Origin: Aestuariivita sp.
GTDB lineage: Bacteria > Pseudomonadota > Alphaproteobacteria > Rhodobacterales > Rhodobacteraceae
Reading direction: 5' to 3'
Assembly (NCBI GenBank): GCA_018401465.1
Contig: JAGYKE010000005.1
Location: 1 to 64,000, forward strand
DNA: 64,000 bases
In this document: one piece after another, positions 22,254 through 31,701 of the stretch
How the letters are laid out: each line of letters starts with the position of its first letter
How positions within the stretch are numbered: the first letter of the stretch is position 1
Position numbers and translations under genes: made by a program
Notes under the pieces: generated by a model
Told to the model about the DNA's origin: nothing
Database searches by the model: none
The model's input: only the letters and a program-made list of their open reading frames with translations

Positions 22254-23414
22254 TCAGGTCAAGCCACCGATCAGCCCGTCGACGTAATTCGGCAAGAACC
22301 GTGCATAGGTCGCCTGGATGATGGCCACGGACGTTCCGCAATACTGCGCAAGCATGGCCGGGTTGGCCCCTCGCTCCAGCGCGGCGCTGATGAATGTGTG
22401 CCGGCAAGCGTAGAGCGAGGACCCGGGGGGCAGGCCCGCCTTCAGCGCAGCTCGGGTCCAGAGCTTGCGCAGGTCGCCGCTCAGCCCATCCCATGCCTTC
22501 CCATCGTGGCGAAGGATCAAGGGCGCCGCTGGGTCGCTGCGGCCAGCAACGCATTCATCGAGCACCGCCGCAGCCTGAGGCGAAACGCGGAACGACCTGC
22601 CGCCTGTCTTTCCATCGACAGACAGGACCGGCGGAACCCAATCACGCATCCTCGCGGTGTAAAGCTCGGACGGGCGGCATCCGGTTTCCAGGGCAAGGAT
22701 CACGAACCGTTTGAAGTGCGCGTTGCCGATGCCATCGAGCGCAGCCAGCAAAGAAGAGATGTCGTCGGCGTCAAGGCGCACCGTCCGCGCCTCGCCCGCT
22801 CTCTTCTTGCCGAACTTCGTGACCCCGGCCCAAGGGCGCGTTGGCATAGCCGCCTGGTTGGCCTTTGCCGCGCGGTTCAGGACCGCAAGCAATGTGGTCA
22901 GCCGCCGGTCGGCCGAGGCGCGAGAAGACCGCTCCTTTTCGCCAGGCTGGACCTGCGAGGTGTGCCATGCCTCGATCTTGCGTCGGGTCATCTTGGTGAG
23001 GTCCGTATCCTTGAAGTCTGCCTTCAGCTGGTTCGCGGACCACCTGAGATGCGCGTGGCCGGCCGCCCGCGACGTCGCCATCTTGTGCTCAAGCCAGTCG
23101 TCGATCGCGGCGTGGAGGGTGGTGACGTCGGCGCCTTTCGACTGCAGGCTTGGCCTTGCCTTTGCCGCGGCCTGATCGAAGTCCAGGACGAGATCGCCGT
23201 CGGCAGACTGGAGATCATCTGCAGTGCCGATGGCGGTTTCCTGATACCTTCCGTTGGGCAGCCGCTCGCGCGCAATCCACCGGCCTGCTTTTCCTTCAAG
23301 CCGTCGGTAGCCGAGATGCAGGCCTACCGCGATCTCGGCCCAGAACGGGTTCCGCTGCGCGGGCAACTTCAGTCGGTTCGTCTTCCGCCGGATGTCCTGC
23401 TTGCCTGCCGCCAT
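22254..23414 (-). CDS. Tyrosine recombinase (phage integrase)
   Basis: The 386-residue product is a tyrosine integrase: an N-terminal arm-binding part (to about 95), a core-binding helical domain (about 97-185, TTLHAAIDDWLEHK) and the catalytic domain with Arg247 in ETGCRPSEL, a Lys in DGKTGG (269), Arg338 in YACRHTF and the nucleophile Tyr370 in ATYARFL. The His usually three residues before the second Arg is Tyr335, and the GH of the next motif reads GT, so the His positions are atypical. It is the last element gene, facing away from the flanking chromosome, so one attachment site should lie just right of it. Confidence 0.94.
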   Translation of the reverse strand: MAAGKQDIRRKTNRLKLPAQRNPFWAEIAVGLHLGYRRLEGKAGRWIARERLPNGRYQETAIGTADDLQSADGDLVLDFDQAAAKARPSLQSKGADVTTLHAAIDDWLEHKMATSRAAGHAHLRWSANQLKADFKDTDLTKMTRRKIEAWHTSQVQPGEKERSSRASADRRLTTLLAVLNRAAKANQAAMPTRPWAGVTKFGKKRAGEARTVRLDADDISSLLAALDGIGNAHFKRFVILALETGCRPSELYTARMRDWVPPVLSVDGKTGGRSFRVSPQAAAVLDECVAGRSDPAAPLILRHDGKAWDGLSGDLRKLWTRAALKAGLPPGSSLYACRHTFISAALERGANPAMLAQYCGTSVAIIQATYARFLPNYVDGLIGGLT

Positions 23415-23441
23415 GGTCGCCCCAAGTCAAAAATCACGCCG

Positions 23442-23482
23442 GCCCGTACCTATTTCGTACCTATTTTTCACTCGGTACGGGC
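23442..23482. promoter_or_regulatory. Repeats upstream of integrase (arm sites or operator)
   Basis: Two tandem copies of CGTACCTATTT (23445-23455 and 23456-23466) lie inside a dyad whose arms are GCCCGTACC (23442-23450) and GGTACGGGC (23474-23482). The position 30 to 70 bp before the integrase start suits integrase arm-binding sites or an autoregulatory operator. Confidence 0.6.
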
Positions 23483-23612
23483 TGGACTGATCTAGACAGG
23501 TCAGGAAGCGCAGTCAATGAAAACAGTGGTTTGCCGGATTTTTCTGGGCTGATCAGGACGCAAAAACCTGCCCTTCATCGGCAAGGTGCGCTTCATCGAC
23601 TAGGCCAGCACC
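23483..23612. other. Element/chromosome junction region (attR candidate)
   Basis: No gene is present. The boundary between the mobile element and chromosomal DNA must lie here or very near the end of the adjacent acyltransferase gene. There is no tRNA gene in the interval, so the integrase does not use a tRNA at this end. The core duplication cannot be identified because the other element end is outside the window. Confidence 0.45.
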
Positions 23613-24350
23613 CTAGCCCAATGCGCGCAGAAGCCGCTTACGGGCGTCGGGGATGGCGCCGATCTCGACCCCGGTGAAGACGTGGAGCGTGTTCATCTGG
23701 TGGTCAACCACCGCATGGTCGCTGACCCAGCCGCCCATCATCAGGTAGGTCTTGAGAAGCGGCGGCATGCGCAGCATCGCCTTCTTAGCGTCGGGCTTGC
23801 GGCGCAGCCGCGCGGCGAAGCGGAAGACATCGGGTGCCTTGACCCGCGGCAGCCAGCGCTTCGGCGCGAGGTGGCGCGCCTTGAGCATGGCGAAGGCGTC
23901 GAGATAAGCTTCGGTCTGCGTGCCCGCGAAGGACGAACAGCCAAAGAGCATCCCGACGTCATTGGAATCGACGAAAGCTGTCATCGCGGCCCAAGCCACG
24001 CGCAGGATGTCGGGGTCATGCAGGTCGGGGTCGATGCAGAAGCGGCCCAGTTCCACCATGCGTCCGTCGAAATCCTGCAGCGCCGCAAGGTCGTAGAATT
24101 GGGCCGAATAGCTCTGGCCCAGCTCCGACCCACCTTGAAGGACCAGCATTCGGAAGCAGCACACAAGGCCCCCTGTCGCCGTCTCTTCGATCAGGACGTG
24201 GGCGCAGGCGTCGTCGAAGGCATCAGCGTCGGGCCGGGCGGTGCGGAAGGCACGGGTGCGCAGCGCGCGCGCGGCGGCGAGGTCCTGCGGCCCGTCTGCA
24301 AGCCGCGCGCGGAAGCGCCCGCGCTGCATCGCCGGAAATGTGACCCGCAT
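23613..24350 (-). CDS. olsB: L-ornithine N-alpha-acyltransferase (OlsB-type)
   Basis: The 245-residue product is a GNAT-fold acyltransferase of the ornithine-lipid family, transferring 3-hydroxyacyl chains from ACP to ornithine. Motifs include RALRTRAFR, a strand with CCFRMLVLQGG, SAQFYDLAAL, VELGRFCIDPDLHD and LFGCSSFAGTQ, which are characteristic of OlsB. The ATG at 24350 has AGGGGG upstream; the frame extends to 24407 without a better site. It is the first chromosomal gene beside the element; its C-terminus (AIPDARKRLLRALG) looks complete, so insertion has not truncated it. Confidence 0.85.
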   Translation of the reverse strand: MRVTFPAMQRGRFRARLADGPQDLAAARALRTRAFRTARPDADAFDDACAHVLIEETATGGLVCCFRMLVLQGGSELGQSYSAQFYDLAALQDFDGRMVELGRFCIDPDLHDPDILRVAWAAMTAFVDSNDVGMLFGCSSFAGTQTEAYLDAFAMLKARHLAPKRWLPRVKAPDVFRFAARLRRKPDAKKAMLRMPPLLKTYLMMGGWVSDHAVVDHQMNTLHVFTGVEIGAIPDARKRLLRALG

Positions 24351-24436
24351 CTTGCCCCCTGCCCGCGTCCTGTCCACATCCTGTGGCACGATCACCCTGC
24401 CACGCAAGCCGTGACAGGCGCGTGACGCCGGGGTTA

Positions 24437-24904
24437 TCAGTCGACGAACTGACCGGGGTTGAAATTGCCCAGATTGCCCAGAAGCTGGCGGATGAAGGTC
24501 TGTGAGTTGACCGAGCTTTCGGTGACGCGCCGCGACAGCGCGACCATGCGGCCATCCTCGAGCCCGAAACGTTCGACATTCTGCACAACGCCCGCTTCCG
24601 TGAAGCTGATCGCGACCACCTGCCGGTCGATCACCTGCGGGCGGCGCGGCCCGACGGTGCGCATGCGGCTTTGCACATAGTAAAAGCCGCTTTCGTTGAG
24701 CAAGCCCGCCGAGGACGGCGTGCCGATGCTCTCGGCCACGCTTTCGCGGGTATCGACGCCCACGACGATCTCGGCAAGGTCGGCGTCCGTCGGGACATAG
24801 CCGTGCTTGCGCACCTGTTCGGCGCAGGCCGCGAGACCCGCAAGGAGCACGCCGACGACCGCCGTGCGCGCCAGGTTGCGCAGGAAGGATGCGGGTCTTG
24901 TCAT
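24437..24904 (-). CDS. bamE: BamE-type outer membrane assembly lipoprotein
   Basis: The 155-residue product has a lipoprotein signal ending LLAGLAAC, followed by the SmpA/OmlA domain: HGYVPTDADLAEIVVGVDTR, a GTPSS turn, FYYVQSR and VVAISFTEAGVV. BamE supports beta-barrel insertion by the BAM complex at the outer membrane. It is divergent from yceD with an 84-bp shared promoter region. The ATG at 24904 gives a proper signal peptide. Confidence 0.85.
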   Translation of the reverse strand: MTRPASFLRNLARTAVVGVLLAGLAACAEQVRKHGYVPTDADLAEIVVGVDTRESVAESIGTPSSAGLLNESGFYYVQSRMRTVGPRRPQVIDRQVVAISFTEAGVVQNVERFGLEDGRMVALSRRVTESSVNSQTFIRQLLGNLGNFNPGQFVD

Positions 24905-24988
24905 GGCTGCCTCTTGCCTCGCCGGTCGGTGCCTTCTATCCCGATTACAGAAGGACGGCGTCCGGTTCAAGAAACGAAAGAGACCCAG

Positions 24989-25534
24989 ATGACCAAGCAC
25001 GACTTGTCAGCACCTGTGCGCGTGGCCGATCTGAACGCGCGGACGGACCATGACGTATATCTGGAACCCGATACGGAGGCCCGCGCGGCGCTGGCTGAGC
25101 GGATCGGTATCCCCGCGATCCGGAAGCTGCGGCTCGCGGGGCGGATCGAAGCCGAGGGCAGCCGCGACTGGCGCTTCGCCGGGCGGCTGGGGGCGACGGT
25201 GGTGCAGGACTGTGTCATCACGCTCGACCCGGTGACGACGCGGATCGACGTGGATGTCCTGCGCAGGTATCAGGCCGGATACGTCGCCCCCGAGGAAGAC
25301 GAGATCGAAATGCCCGAGGATGACAGCCTTGAAGCGCTGGGCGAAGTGATCGATCCGGGTGCGATTCTGGAAGAAGCGCTGGCGCTGGCGCTGCCGCTCT
25401 ACCCCCGCAAGGACGGGGCCGGGATCGATGAGGCGGTCTTCACCGAACCCGGAAAGCAGCCCATGACAGATGAGCAGGCGCGCCCCTTCGCAGGGCTTGC
25501 CGCGCTGCGCAACCAGCTGGAAGACGACGGCTGA
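24989..25534 (+). CDS. yceD: YceD/DUF177 protein
   Basis: The 181-residue product is the DUF177 protein that precedes rpmF in most bacteria and affects 23S rRNA accumulation. It shows RIEAEGSRDWRFAGRLGATV, a conserved single Cys in VVQDCVITLDP, and the C-terminal ARPFAGLAALRNQL. It starts at the ATG at 24989. The next gene is rpmF, 196 bp downstream, with space for its own promoter. Confidence 0.9.
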   Translation: MTKHDLSAPVRVADLNARTDHDVYLEPDTEARAALAERIGIPAIRKLRLAGRIEAEGSRDWRFAGRLGATVVQDCVITLDPVTTRIDVDVLRRYQAGYVAPEEDEIEMPEDDSLEALGEVIDPGAILEEALALALPLYPRKDGAGIDEAVFTEPGKQPMTDEQARPFAGLAALRNQLEDDG

Positions 25535-25730
25535 GGGCGTGCGGAGCGCCGGGAAAAAACCGGTTGCGCAGGGGCGAAATCCGCGTATTTTCGCGCGCTC
25601 ATCGGTTTTTGGATTGGACAAGCGTCGGGCGCGGCCCTAAACGCCGGTCACGCCTCCAGGGAACGAACGGAATCGTCGCCGCGCCGCGTTGAATTGTGCG
25701 CCGCAGGCCCAAACAAGTGAAGGTTGAGAC

Positions 25731-25937
25731 ATGGCTGTCCAACAGAACAAAGTATCGAAGTCGCGTCGCAACAACCGTCGGGCGCATGACGCGCTGGTGG
25801 CCGCGAATCCGAACGAATGCCCCAACTGCGGCGAACTGAAGCGTCCGCATCATGTCTGCGCCTCGTGCGGCCATTACGGCGACCGCGAAATCGTCGCGAT
25901 GACCGACGAGATCGATCTGGACGAAGACGCCGCCTGA
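25731..25937 (+). CDS. rpmF: 50S ribosomal protein L32
   Basis: The 68-residue product begins [20 protein letters not shown] and has the zinc-binding pairs CPNC and CASC (about 30-49) and the acidic alphaproteobacterial tail. This is the C+ form of L32 with four cysteines. It precedes plsX by 28 bp, the conserved ribosome-to-lipid operon arrangement. Confidence 0.98.
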   Translation: MAVQQNKVSKSRRNNRRAHDALVAANPNECPNCGELKRPHHVCASCGHYGDREIVAMTDEIDLDEDAA

Positions 25938-25965
25938 CGTCCAACATCGTCCCCCGGGCCCATCC

Positions 25966-27099
25966 ATGACGGCCACGCCCGACATCAGACCGGCAGCACC
26001 CGCCCGCATCCGTATTTCAGTGGATGCGATGGGTGGTGATGCCGGTCCGTCTGTCGTGGTCGCGGGTCTGGCCAAATTCGCGGCCAAGGTCGCGGATGTC
26101 GATTACGTCCTGCATGGCCCGTCTAAGGTGCTGATGCCGCTGGTCGACCGGCGGCGCAGTCTGGCCGGGCGGGTCGAGATCGTCGACGTGGGCGAAGTCG
26201 TCACCATGGAGGACAAGCCCGGCCACGTGATGCGTCACGGCAAGGGCACGTCCATGTGGGCGACGCTTGACACCCTGCGCGAGGGGCGCGCGGCTGCGGC
26301 TGTTTCATGCGGCAATACCGGGGCGCTGATGGCGCTGTCGATGATCCGGTTGCGTAAATTGCCGGGCGTCAATCGCCCCGCCATCGCGATCCTCTGGCCG
26401 TCGCGCAACCCGCAGGGATTCAATGTGATGCTGGACGTGGGCGCCGATGTGCGCGCCGATGCACAGGACCTGCTGCAATACGCGTTGATGGGCGCGTCCT
26501 ATGCGCGCAACGGCATGGCGCTGACGCGTCCGCGCGTGGGCCTGCTCAACGTGGGCGTGGAAGAGCACAAGGGCCGCGCAGAACTCAAGGAAGCCTATGA
26601 TCTGGTCAGCCGAATGGCCGATCAGGGCGGCTTCGACTTCGTGGGATTCGTCGAAGGCGGCGATATTCCCGGTTCGGTCTGCGACGTGATCGTGACCGAC
26701 GGCTTCACCGGCAACGTGGCGCTGAAGACAGGCGAAGGCACCGCCGGGCTGATCGGCGATCTGCTGCGCGAGGCATTCCGCTTTTCGCCCCTGTCGCGGT
26801 TGGCCTCGCTTCTGGCGCTGACCTCGCTGCGCCGCCTGAAGAAGCGGATCGACCCGCGGCGCGTCAATGGCGGGGTGTTCTTGGGCCTCAACGGGACGGT
26901 GGTGAAATCGCATGGCGGGGCCGATGCGACCGGTGTCGCCGCGGCGGTGAAACTGGCCTACCGGCTGGCGCAATCCGGATTCTCGGAAAAGCTCGCCGCA
27001 CGGGTTGCATCCGCTGCCCTGCTTGCTCAGGATGTCGCCTCCGGGGCAGCAACCGCCCCGGCCAGCCAGATCACACCGGAAGGACAGGCCCCGCAATGA
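25966..27099 (+). CDS. plsX: Phosphate acyltransferase PlsX
   Basis: The 377-residue product converts acyl-ACP to acyl-phosphate, the first committed step of phospholipid synthesis in this pathway. Diagnostic segments are [54 protein letters not shown] and [12 protein letters not shown]. It is slightly longer than usual because of a short Ala/Pro-rich C-terminal tail. It overlaps fabH by 4 bp. Confidence 0.98.
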   Translation: MTATPDIRPAAPARIRISVDAMGGDAGPSVVVAGLAKFAAKVADVDYVLHGPSKVLMPLVDRRRSLAGRVEIVDVGEVVTMEDKPGHVMRHGKGTSMWATLDTLREGRAAAAVSCGNTGALMALSMIRLRKLPGVNRPAIAILWPSRNPQGFNVMLDVGADVRADAQDLLQYALMGASYARNGMALTRPRVGLLNVGVEEHKGRAELKEAYDLVSRMADQGGFDFVGFVEGGDIPGSVCDVIVTDGFTGNVALKTGEGTAGLIGDLLREAFRFSPLSRLASLLALTSLRRLKKRIDPRRVNGGVFLGLNGTVVKSHGGADATGVAAAVKLAYRLAQSGFSEKLAARVASAALLAQDVASGAATAPASQITPEGQAPQ

Positions 27100-28067
27100 T
27101 ACGTCGTGCCGTTGTGGCCGGGGTGGGCCACTACCTTCCCGAACGGGTTGTCCCGAACAGCGAATTCGAAGCGACGCTCGACACCAGCGACGAATGGATC
27201 CGGTCGCGTTCGGGAATCGAACGGCGCCATTTCGCCGCCGAGGGCGAGACGACCTCGGGCATGGCGGCGGCGGCCGCGCGTGCCGCGCTGGCCGATGCGG
27301 GCATGGGGGTTGACCGGATCGACGCCATCGTGCTGGCCACGTCGACCGCCGATCTGACCTTTCCGTCCGCCGCCACAATGGTGCAGGCCGCGCTGGGGAT
27401 GGAGCGCGGGTTCGCCTTCGACGTGCAGGCGGTCTGCGCGGGCTTTGCCTATGCGCTGGCGAACGCCAATGCGCTGATCCTGTCGGGTCAGGCCGACCGC
27501 GTGCTGGTGATCGGGGCCGAGACGTTCAGCCGCATCCTCGACTGGACCGACCGGTCGACCTGCGTCCTCTTCGGCGACGGCGCGGGCGCGCTGGTTCTCG
27601 AAGCCCGGACGGGCGGCGGCACGTCGGAAGACCGCGGCATCCTCGCCACCGATCTGCATTCGGACGGGCGCTACCGCGATCTTCTCTATGTCGACGGGGG
27701 CGTCTCGACGCAGTCGACGGGTTTCCTGCGGATGCAGGGCAACCAGGTCTTCCGCCACGCGGTCGAAAAGCTGGCGCAGACCGCCGAGGATGCACTGGCC
27801 AAGGCCGGGCTGACGGCGGAGGATGTCGACTGGATCGTGCCGCATCAGGCCAATATCCGCATCATTCAAGGCACCGCGAAGAAGATGGGCCTGCCGATGG
27901 AGAAGGTCGTCGTGACCGTGCAGGACCACGGCAATACCTCGGCTGCATCGATTCCCCTTGCTCTGTCCGTGGGCAAGGCGCACGGGCAAATCCGCGAGGG
28001 CGATCTCGTCGTGACCGAGGCAATCGGCGGCGGGCTGGCCTGGGGCGCGGTCGTGATCCGCTGGTAG
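27096..28067 (+). CDS. fabH: Beta-ketoacyl-ACP synthase III
   Basis: The 323-residue product initiates fatty acid synthesis by condensing acetyl-CoA with malonyl-ACP. The catalytic Cys is in [14 protein letters not shown] (about residue 113), His and Asn in [12 protein letters not shown] and HGNTSAAS. The glycine-rich [11 protein letters not shown] is typical. It starts within the end of plsX (ATGA overlap), indicating coupled translation. Confidence 0.98.
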   Translation: MIRRAVVAGVGHYLPERVVPNSEFEATLDTSDEWIRSRSGIERRHFAAEGETTSGMAAAAARAALADAGMGVDRIDAIVLATSTADLTFPSAATMVQAALGMERGFAFDVQAVCAGFAYALANANALILSGQADRVLVIGAETFSRILDWTDRSTCVLFGDGAGALVLEARTGGGTSEDRGILATDLHSDGRYRDLLYVDGGVSTQSTGFLRMQGNQVFRHAVEKLAQTAEDALAKAGLTAEDVDWIVPHQANIRIIQGTAKKMGLPMEKVVVTVQDHGNTSAASIPLALSVGKAHGQIREGDLVVTEAIGGGLAWGAVVIRW

Positions 28068-28162
28068 ACCTGCGAAACCCCGCAAAAACAAGCCCTTGCA
28101 CCCAGTTCATATTGACTCGCGCGCGCAGTCTCTCCTAACGTTGTGGCAAAATGGGGGATGGA

Positions 28163-28471
28163 ATGGGTGAAAAGACTCTTACGCGCATGGACCTGAGCGA
28201 AGCCGTGTTTCGCGAAGTGGGCCTGTCGCGCAACGAAAGCGCGCAACTGGTCGAAAGCCTCTTGAACCACATCTCGGATGCGCTGGTGCGCGGCGAGCAG
28301 GTGAAGATCTCGTCTTTCGGCACCTTCAGCGTGCGCGAGAAATCGGCCCGGGTGGGGCGCAACCCCAAGACCGGGCAGGAAGTGCCGATCCAGCCGCGCC
28401 GCGTGCTGACCTTCCGCCCATCGCACCTGATGAAAGATCGTGTCGCTGCCGGCAACAAGTCCGGCGGCTGA
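28163..28471 (+). CDS. ihfA: Integration host factor subunit alpha
   Basis: The 102-residue product is an HU/IHF-family protein: [34 protein letters not shown], and the DNA-intercalating arm [20 protein letters not shown] with the conserved Pro. It pairs with IhfB to bend DNA. The start at 28163 fits GGGGATGG upstream; a second ATG lies at 28151. Its place after fabH is conserved in this order. Confidence 0.96.
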   Translation: MGEKTLTRMDLSEAVFREVGLSRNESAQLVESLLNHISDALVRGEQVKISSFGTFSVREKSARVGRNPKTGQEVPIQPRRVLTFRPSHLMKDRVAAGNKSGG

Positions 28472-28485
28472 CACAGGGGGACGGT

Positions 28486-29172
28486 ATGGAAAAGTCACCC
28501 GACGCCTTCCGCACCATCAGCGAGGTCGCCGAGTGGCTGGGCGTTCCGGCCCATGTGCTGCGCTTCTGGGAAAGCAAGTTCACACAGGTGAAACCCGTTA
28601 AGCGCGCGGGCGGGCGGCGGTATTACCGTCCCGCGGACATGGCGCTTCTGGGCGGAATCAAGACGCTGCTGCATGACGATGGCATGACCATCAAGGGCGT
28701 GCAGAAGCTTCTGCGGGAAAAGGGCACGGGCTATGTCGCGGGGTTTTCCCCCGCGACCGACGCCATGGCGCCGCCGCAGCCGCGCGGCGACCAGGAGGAT
28801 ATCGAGGACGCCTTTCTCATCGAGGCGGAGCCCGAACCCGAACCCGCCCGGGGCGAGAACGTCGTGCCCTTCCAGAGCCGCGAAGACAGCGAGCCCCCTG
28901 CCCCTGCCGCCGCGAAACCGGCGGCGCGCAAGCCCGCGCAGCCCGGCCTGCCGTCGTTCCTCACCCAGCCGCCCGGCGCCGCAGTGGGCGCGAAGCCGCG
29001 CATCGTTGATGCGCCCGACCCGCCCATCGAGGACGCCATCTTGGCCGAGGCGGGGCCACTGGCGCTGGTGGGGGATCTTCGCACGCTCGACCCCGGGACA
29101 ATGCGCGCGCTGGCGCCGCTTCTGGGACGAATGGCCGTCCTGCGCGACAGCATGAGCGGCGCGCGCGGTTGA
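28486..29172 (+). CDS. MerR-family transcriptional regulator
   Basis: The 228-residue product has an N-terminal MerR helix-turn-helix ([40 protein letters not shown], about 8-75) and a long, Pro/Ala- and Glu-rich low-complexity tail, ending in a helical segment ([18 protein letters not shown]). It is the conserved neighbour of ihfA in Rhodobacterales. The effector is unknown; no cysteine set for metal sensing is visible. Confidence 0.9.
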   Translation: MEKSPDAFRTISEVAEWLGVPAHVLRFWESKFTQVKPVKRAGGRRYYRPADMALLGGIKTLLHDDGMTIKGVQKLLREKGTGYVAGFSPATDAMAPPQPRGDQEDIEDAFLIEAEPEPEPARGENVVPFQSREDSEPPAPAAAKPAARKPAQPGLPSFLTQPPGAAVGAKPRIVDAPDPPIEDAILAEAGPLALVGDLRTLDPGTMRALAPLLGRMAVLRDSMSGARG

Positions 29173-29228
29173 GGCGCGATGATTACCCCTTGCCCCCGGT
29201 GTCAAAACCGGTATGAACACTCCCACGT

Positions 29229-29305
29229 CGGGCTATGGCGCAGCCTGGTAGCGCGTCCGTCTGGGGGACGGAAGGTCGCAGGTTCGAGTCCTGCTAGCCC
29301 GACCA
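29229..29305 (+). tRNA. tRNA-Pro (anticodon GGG)
   Basis: The 77-nt gene folds as a cloverleaf: acceptor CGGGCTA with TAGCCCG, discriminator A and encoded CCA; anticodon stem TCCGT/ACGGA around the loop CTGGGGG, giving anticodon GGG; T arm GCAGG/CCTGC around TTCGAGT. The gene is intact and not interrupted by an integrated element. Confidence 0.97.
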
Positions 29306-29363
29306 TAAAATCGCACTGCCAGCCATGCACGCGGCACGCGGCCCGCGGGAAAGGCCCCTGCCC

Positions 29364-30443
29364 GTGACCGGCGTTCTTCCTGACCATCAGATCGAAACGC
29401 TGATCACCGCCGGCGCAATTGCCGCCGACGGGCCGATTCCCGATGCGCAGGTACAACCGGCGAGCCTCGATTTGCGGCTGGGGAATGTGGCCTATCGCGT
29501 GCGCGCGTCGTTTCTGGCGGGGCGCGGGCGGCGGGTCACCGACCGTCTGCCCGAATTCGAGATGCACCGCTTCGATCTGTCCGGGGGCGCCGTGCTCGAG
29601 AAGGGCTGCGTCTATCTTGTCCCGCTGATGGAGCGGCTGGCGCTGCCCGGCGACGTGCAGGCGGTGGCGAACGCCAAAAGCTCGACCGGACGGCTGGACC
29701 TGCTGACGCGCACGATCATCGACGGCGGCACGGAATTCGACCGCATCCCGCCGGGCTATGAGGGGCCGCTTTACGCCGAGATCTGCCCACGGTCCTTTTC
29801 GGTGCTGGTGCGCCCGGGAATGCGCCTGAACCAGATCCGGTTCCGCCGTGGCGATGCGGTTCTGGACGATGATGCGCTGCGGGCGCTGCACGCGCGCGAG
29901 CCGCTGGTTGACGGAGCGGCGGTGATTGAACAGGGGCTGGGGTTTTCGGTCGATCTGGCGCTGCCGGGCGACGATCTGGTGGGCTACCGGGCCAAGCCCC
30001 ATACCGGGGTGATCGATCTGGACCGGATCGGCCAGTATGATCCGGCCGAATACTGGGAAGAGGTGCGCACGCGCGACGGGCGCATCATCCTCGACCCCGG
30101 TGCCTTCTACATTCTTGTGAGCCGCGAGTCGGTGCATATCCCGCCCGACTATGCCGCCGAGATGGCGCCCTATCTGGCGATGGTGGGCGAATTCCGGGTG
30201 CATTACGCAGGGTTCTTCGACCCGGGCTTTGGCCATGACGCGGCAGGCGGTGCCGGGGCGCGCGGCGTGCTCGAGGTGCGCTGCCACGAGGCGCCTTTCG
30301 TGCTGGAGCATGGCCAGGTCGTCGGCCGGCTGGTCTATGAACGGATGAGTGCGCCGCCCCGGCGGCTTTACGGCGCGGGGATCGCGTCGAATTACCAGGG
30401 CCAGGGCCTGAAACTGTCCAAGCATTTCCGCGCGCCGCGCTGA
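29364..30443 (+). CDS. dcd: 2'-deoxycytidine 5'-triphosphate deaminase
   Basis: The product of about 359 residues is the long, two-domain form of dCTP deaminase found in alphaproteobacteria, which makes dUTP for thymidylate synthesis. It shows QVQPASLDLRLGN, KSSTGRLDLLTRT with an acidic partner in DGGTEFD, and a second dUTPase-like half (RVHYAGFFDPGFGHD, VLEVRCHEAPFVLEHGQ). I choose the GTG at 29364 (VTGVLPDHQ) because GGGAAAGG precedes it; an ATG at 29325 would add 13 residues. It follows tRNA-Pro by about 60 bp. Confidence 0.9.
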   Translation: MTGVLPDHQIETLITAGAIAADGPIPDAQVQPASLDLRLGNVAYRVRASFLAGRGRRVTDRLPEFEMHRFDLSGGAVLEKGCVYLVPLMERLALPGDVQAVANAKSSTGRLDLLTRTIIDGGTEFDRIPPGYEGPLYAEICPRSFSVLVRPGMRLNQIRFRRGDAVLDDDALRALHAREPLVDGAAVIEQGLGFSVDLALPGDDLVGYRAKPHTGVIDLDRIGQYDPAEYWEEVRTRDGRIILDPGAFYILVSRESVHIPPDYAAEMAPYLAMVGEFRVHYAGFFDPGFGHDAAGGAGARGVLEVRCHEAPFVLEHGQVVGRLVYERMSAPPRRLYGAGIASNYQGQGLKLSKHFRAPR

Positions 30444-30454
30444 GACCGGCGTCG

Positions 30455-30520
30455 CGGGGGGCTCTGCCCCCCTGCCCCTGACGGGGCCACCCCCCGGGAT
30501 ATTTGGAAACCCGAAGAAGC
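30455..30520. repeat. Rhodobacterales intergenic repeat, copy A
   Basis: The element starts with a hairpin GGGGGGC-TCT-GCCCCCC, continues CCTGACGGGGCCACCCCCCG and ends GGGATATTTGGAAACCCGAAG. A copy in the opposite orientation lies at 51565-51628. Its position just after a stop codon suggests a terminator or dispersed repeat. Confidence 0.75.
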
Positions 30521-30593
30521 AGGGGACGTGGGCAGTTGTCAGAGCGCGGCTCGCGCGCCATTGTGCGCAGACAACAGGAAGGACACCACGACA

Positions 30594-31700
30594 ATGGCGG
30601 ACGATACCAGCCGGTTCATGGCGATGAAGGGTGCGGGCTATTACAGCCGGGCGACGGTGGGGGCGCGCGATGTGATCACCGGGGCGACCCCGGTGGTGCT
30701 GGCAGCGCTCGACCGTCAGGGGTTGGGTGATGACGGACCCGCGATCGGGTTCACCGACATGGGCTGCGCCGATGGCGGCACCTCGCTCGAGATGTGGGGT
30801 GCGGTCTTCCGCGCGCTGCGCGAACGGCTGCCCGAACGGGCGTTCCAGCTCACCTATACCGATCTGCCGCGCAACGATTTCAGCCAGCTGTTCCGCATCG
30901 TGCACGGGCAGACCGATCTGCCCGCCTATGCGGAGGGGATCGAGAACCTGTACATCGCGGCCTCGGCCACGTCGTTTCACAAGCCGATCGTGCCGCCGGG
31001 GACGCTGAACCTCGGGTTTTCGGCGACGGCGAGCCATTACGTGTCGCGCACGCCCTGCGACATTCCCGATCATGTCCACATGGTGGGGGCAAGGGGCGAT
31101 GTGCGCGCGGCCTATCAGGCGCAGGGCGCGCGCGATTGGGAGGCGTTCCTGTCAGCACGGTCCCGCGAACTGGCACCGGGCGGGCGGCTGGTGCTGTACA
31201 ATTTCGGGATCGACGAACAGGGCCGCTATCTGGGCCATACCGGGGGCGTGTCGATGTTCGACACCTTCGCGCGGCTCTGGCGGGGGCTGGCCGATGCCGG
31301 TGTGATCACCGAAGAGGAGTTCCGTGCGACCAACTTCCCGCAGGCTTACCGGACGGTAGAGGAATTCGCGGCCCCCTTCGAGGATCCGTCGAGCCCGGTG
31401 CGGCAGTCCGGGTTGCGGCTGGAAGAGATCGGCACCACGCATACGCGCTGCCCCTTCGAGGCCGCCTTTACCGACGATCACCGCGACCCGGTGCGCTTTG
31501 CCCGTGAATACATCCCCACGCTTCGGTCCTGGTCCGAGCCGACCTTCGTCGCCGGGCTCAACCCAGCGCGGGGCGCGGCGGAGATCGCGCAGATCATCGA
31601 CCGCTTCTACGGCGATTACGAAGCCGAAGTGGCCGCGCGCCCGGAAGGGCACGCGATGGATTACATCCATTGCCGCGTGGTGGCGGTGAAGGAGGGCTGA
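30594..31700 (+). CDS. SABATH-family carboxyl methyltransferase
   Basis: The 368-residue product resembles SABATH methyltransferases, SAM-dependent enzymes that methylate carboxyl groups of small acids and are best known from plants. Motifs are MKGAGYYSRAT near the start, FTDMGCADGGTSLEMW (SAM binding), YTDLPRNDFSQLF, FSATASHYVSRTPCDIPDHV, and LAPGGRLVLYNFG. The C-terminus contains the cap-domain pattern. The ATG at 30594 follows AGGAAGG at a slightly long distance. The substrate cannot be predicted. Confidence 0.85.
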   Translation: MADDTSRFMAMKGAGYYSRATVGARDVITGATPVVLAALDRQGLGDDGPAIGFTDMGCADGGTSLEMWGAVFRALRERLPERAFQLTYTDLPRNDFSQLFRIVHGQTDLPAYAEGIENLYIAASATSFHKPIVPPGTLNLGFSATASHYVSRTPCDIPDHVHMVGARGDVRAAYQAQGARDWEAFLSARSRELAPGGRLVLYNFGIDEQGRYLGHTGGVSMFDTFARLWRGLADAGVITEEEFRATNFPQAYRTVEEFAAPFEDPSSPVRQSGLRLEEIGTTHTRCPFEAAFTDDHRDPVRFAREYIPTLRSWSEPTFVAGLNPARGAAEIAQIIDRFYGDYEAEVAARPEGHAMDYIHCRVVAVKEG

Positions 31701-31701
31701 C

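Noticed and set aside
21946-22554. 202-residue form of the AlpA-like protein
   Set aside because: The extension is inside the integrase gene and lacks a start signal; the promoter-like motif lies just before the 76-residue form.
1-23600. Gene transfer agent cluster
   Set aside because: GTA clusters carry structural genes and no integrase or replication set; here an integrase, excisionase and replication genes dominate.
29229-29305. tRNA-Pro as the integration site of the element
   Set aside because: It lies 6 kb inside the chromosome, past intact housekeeping genes, and is not adjacent to the integrase.
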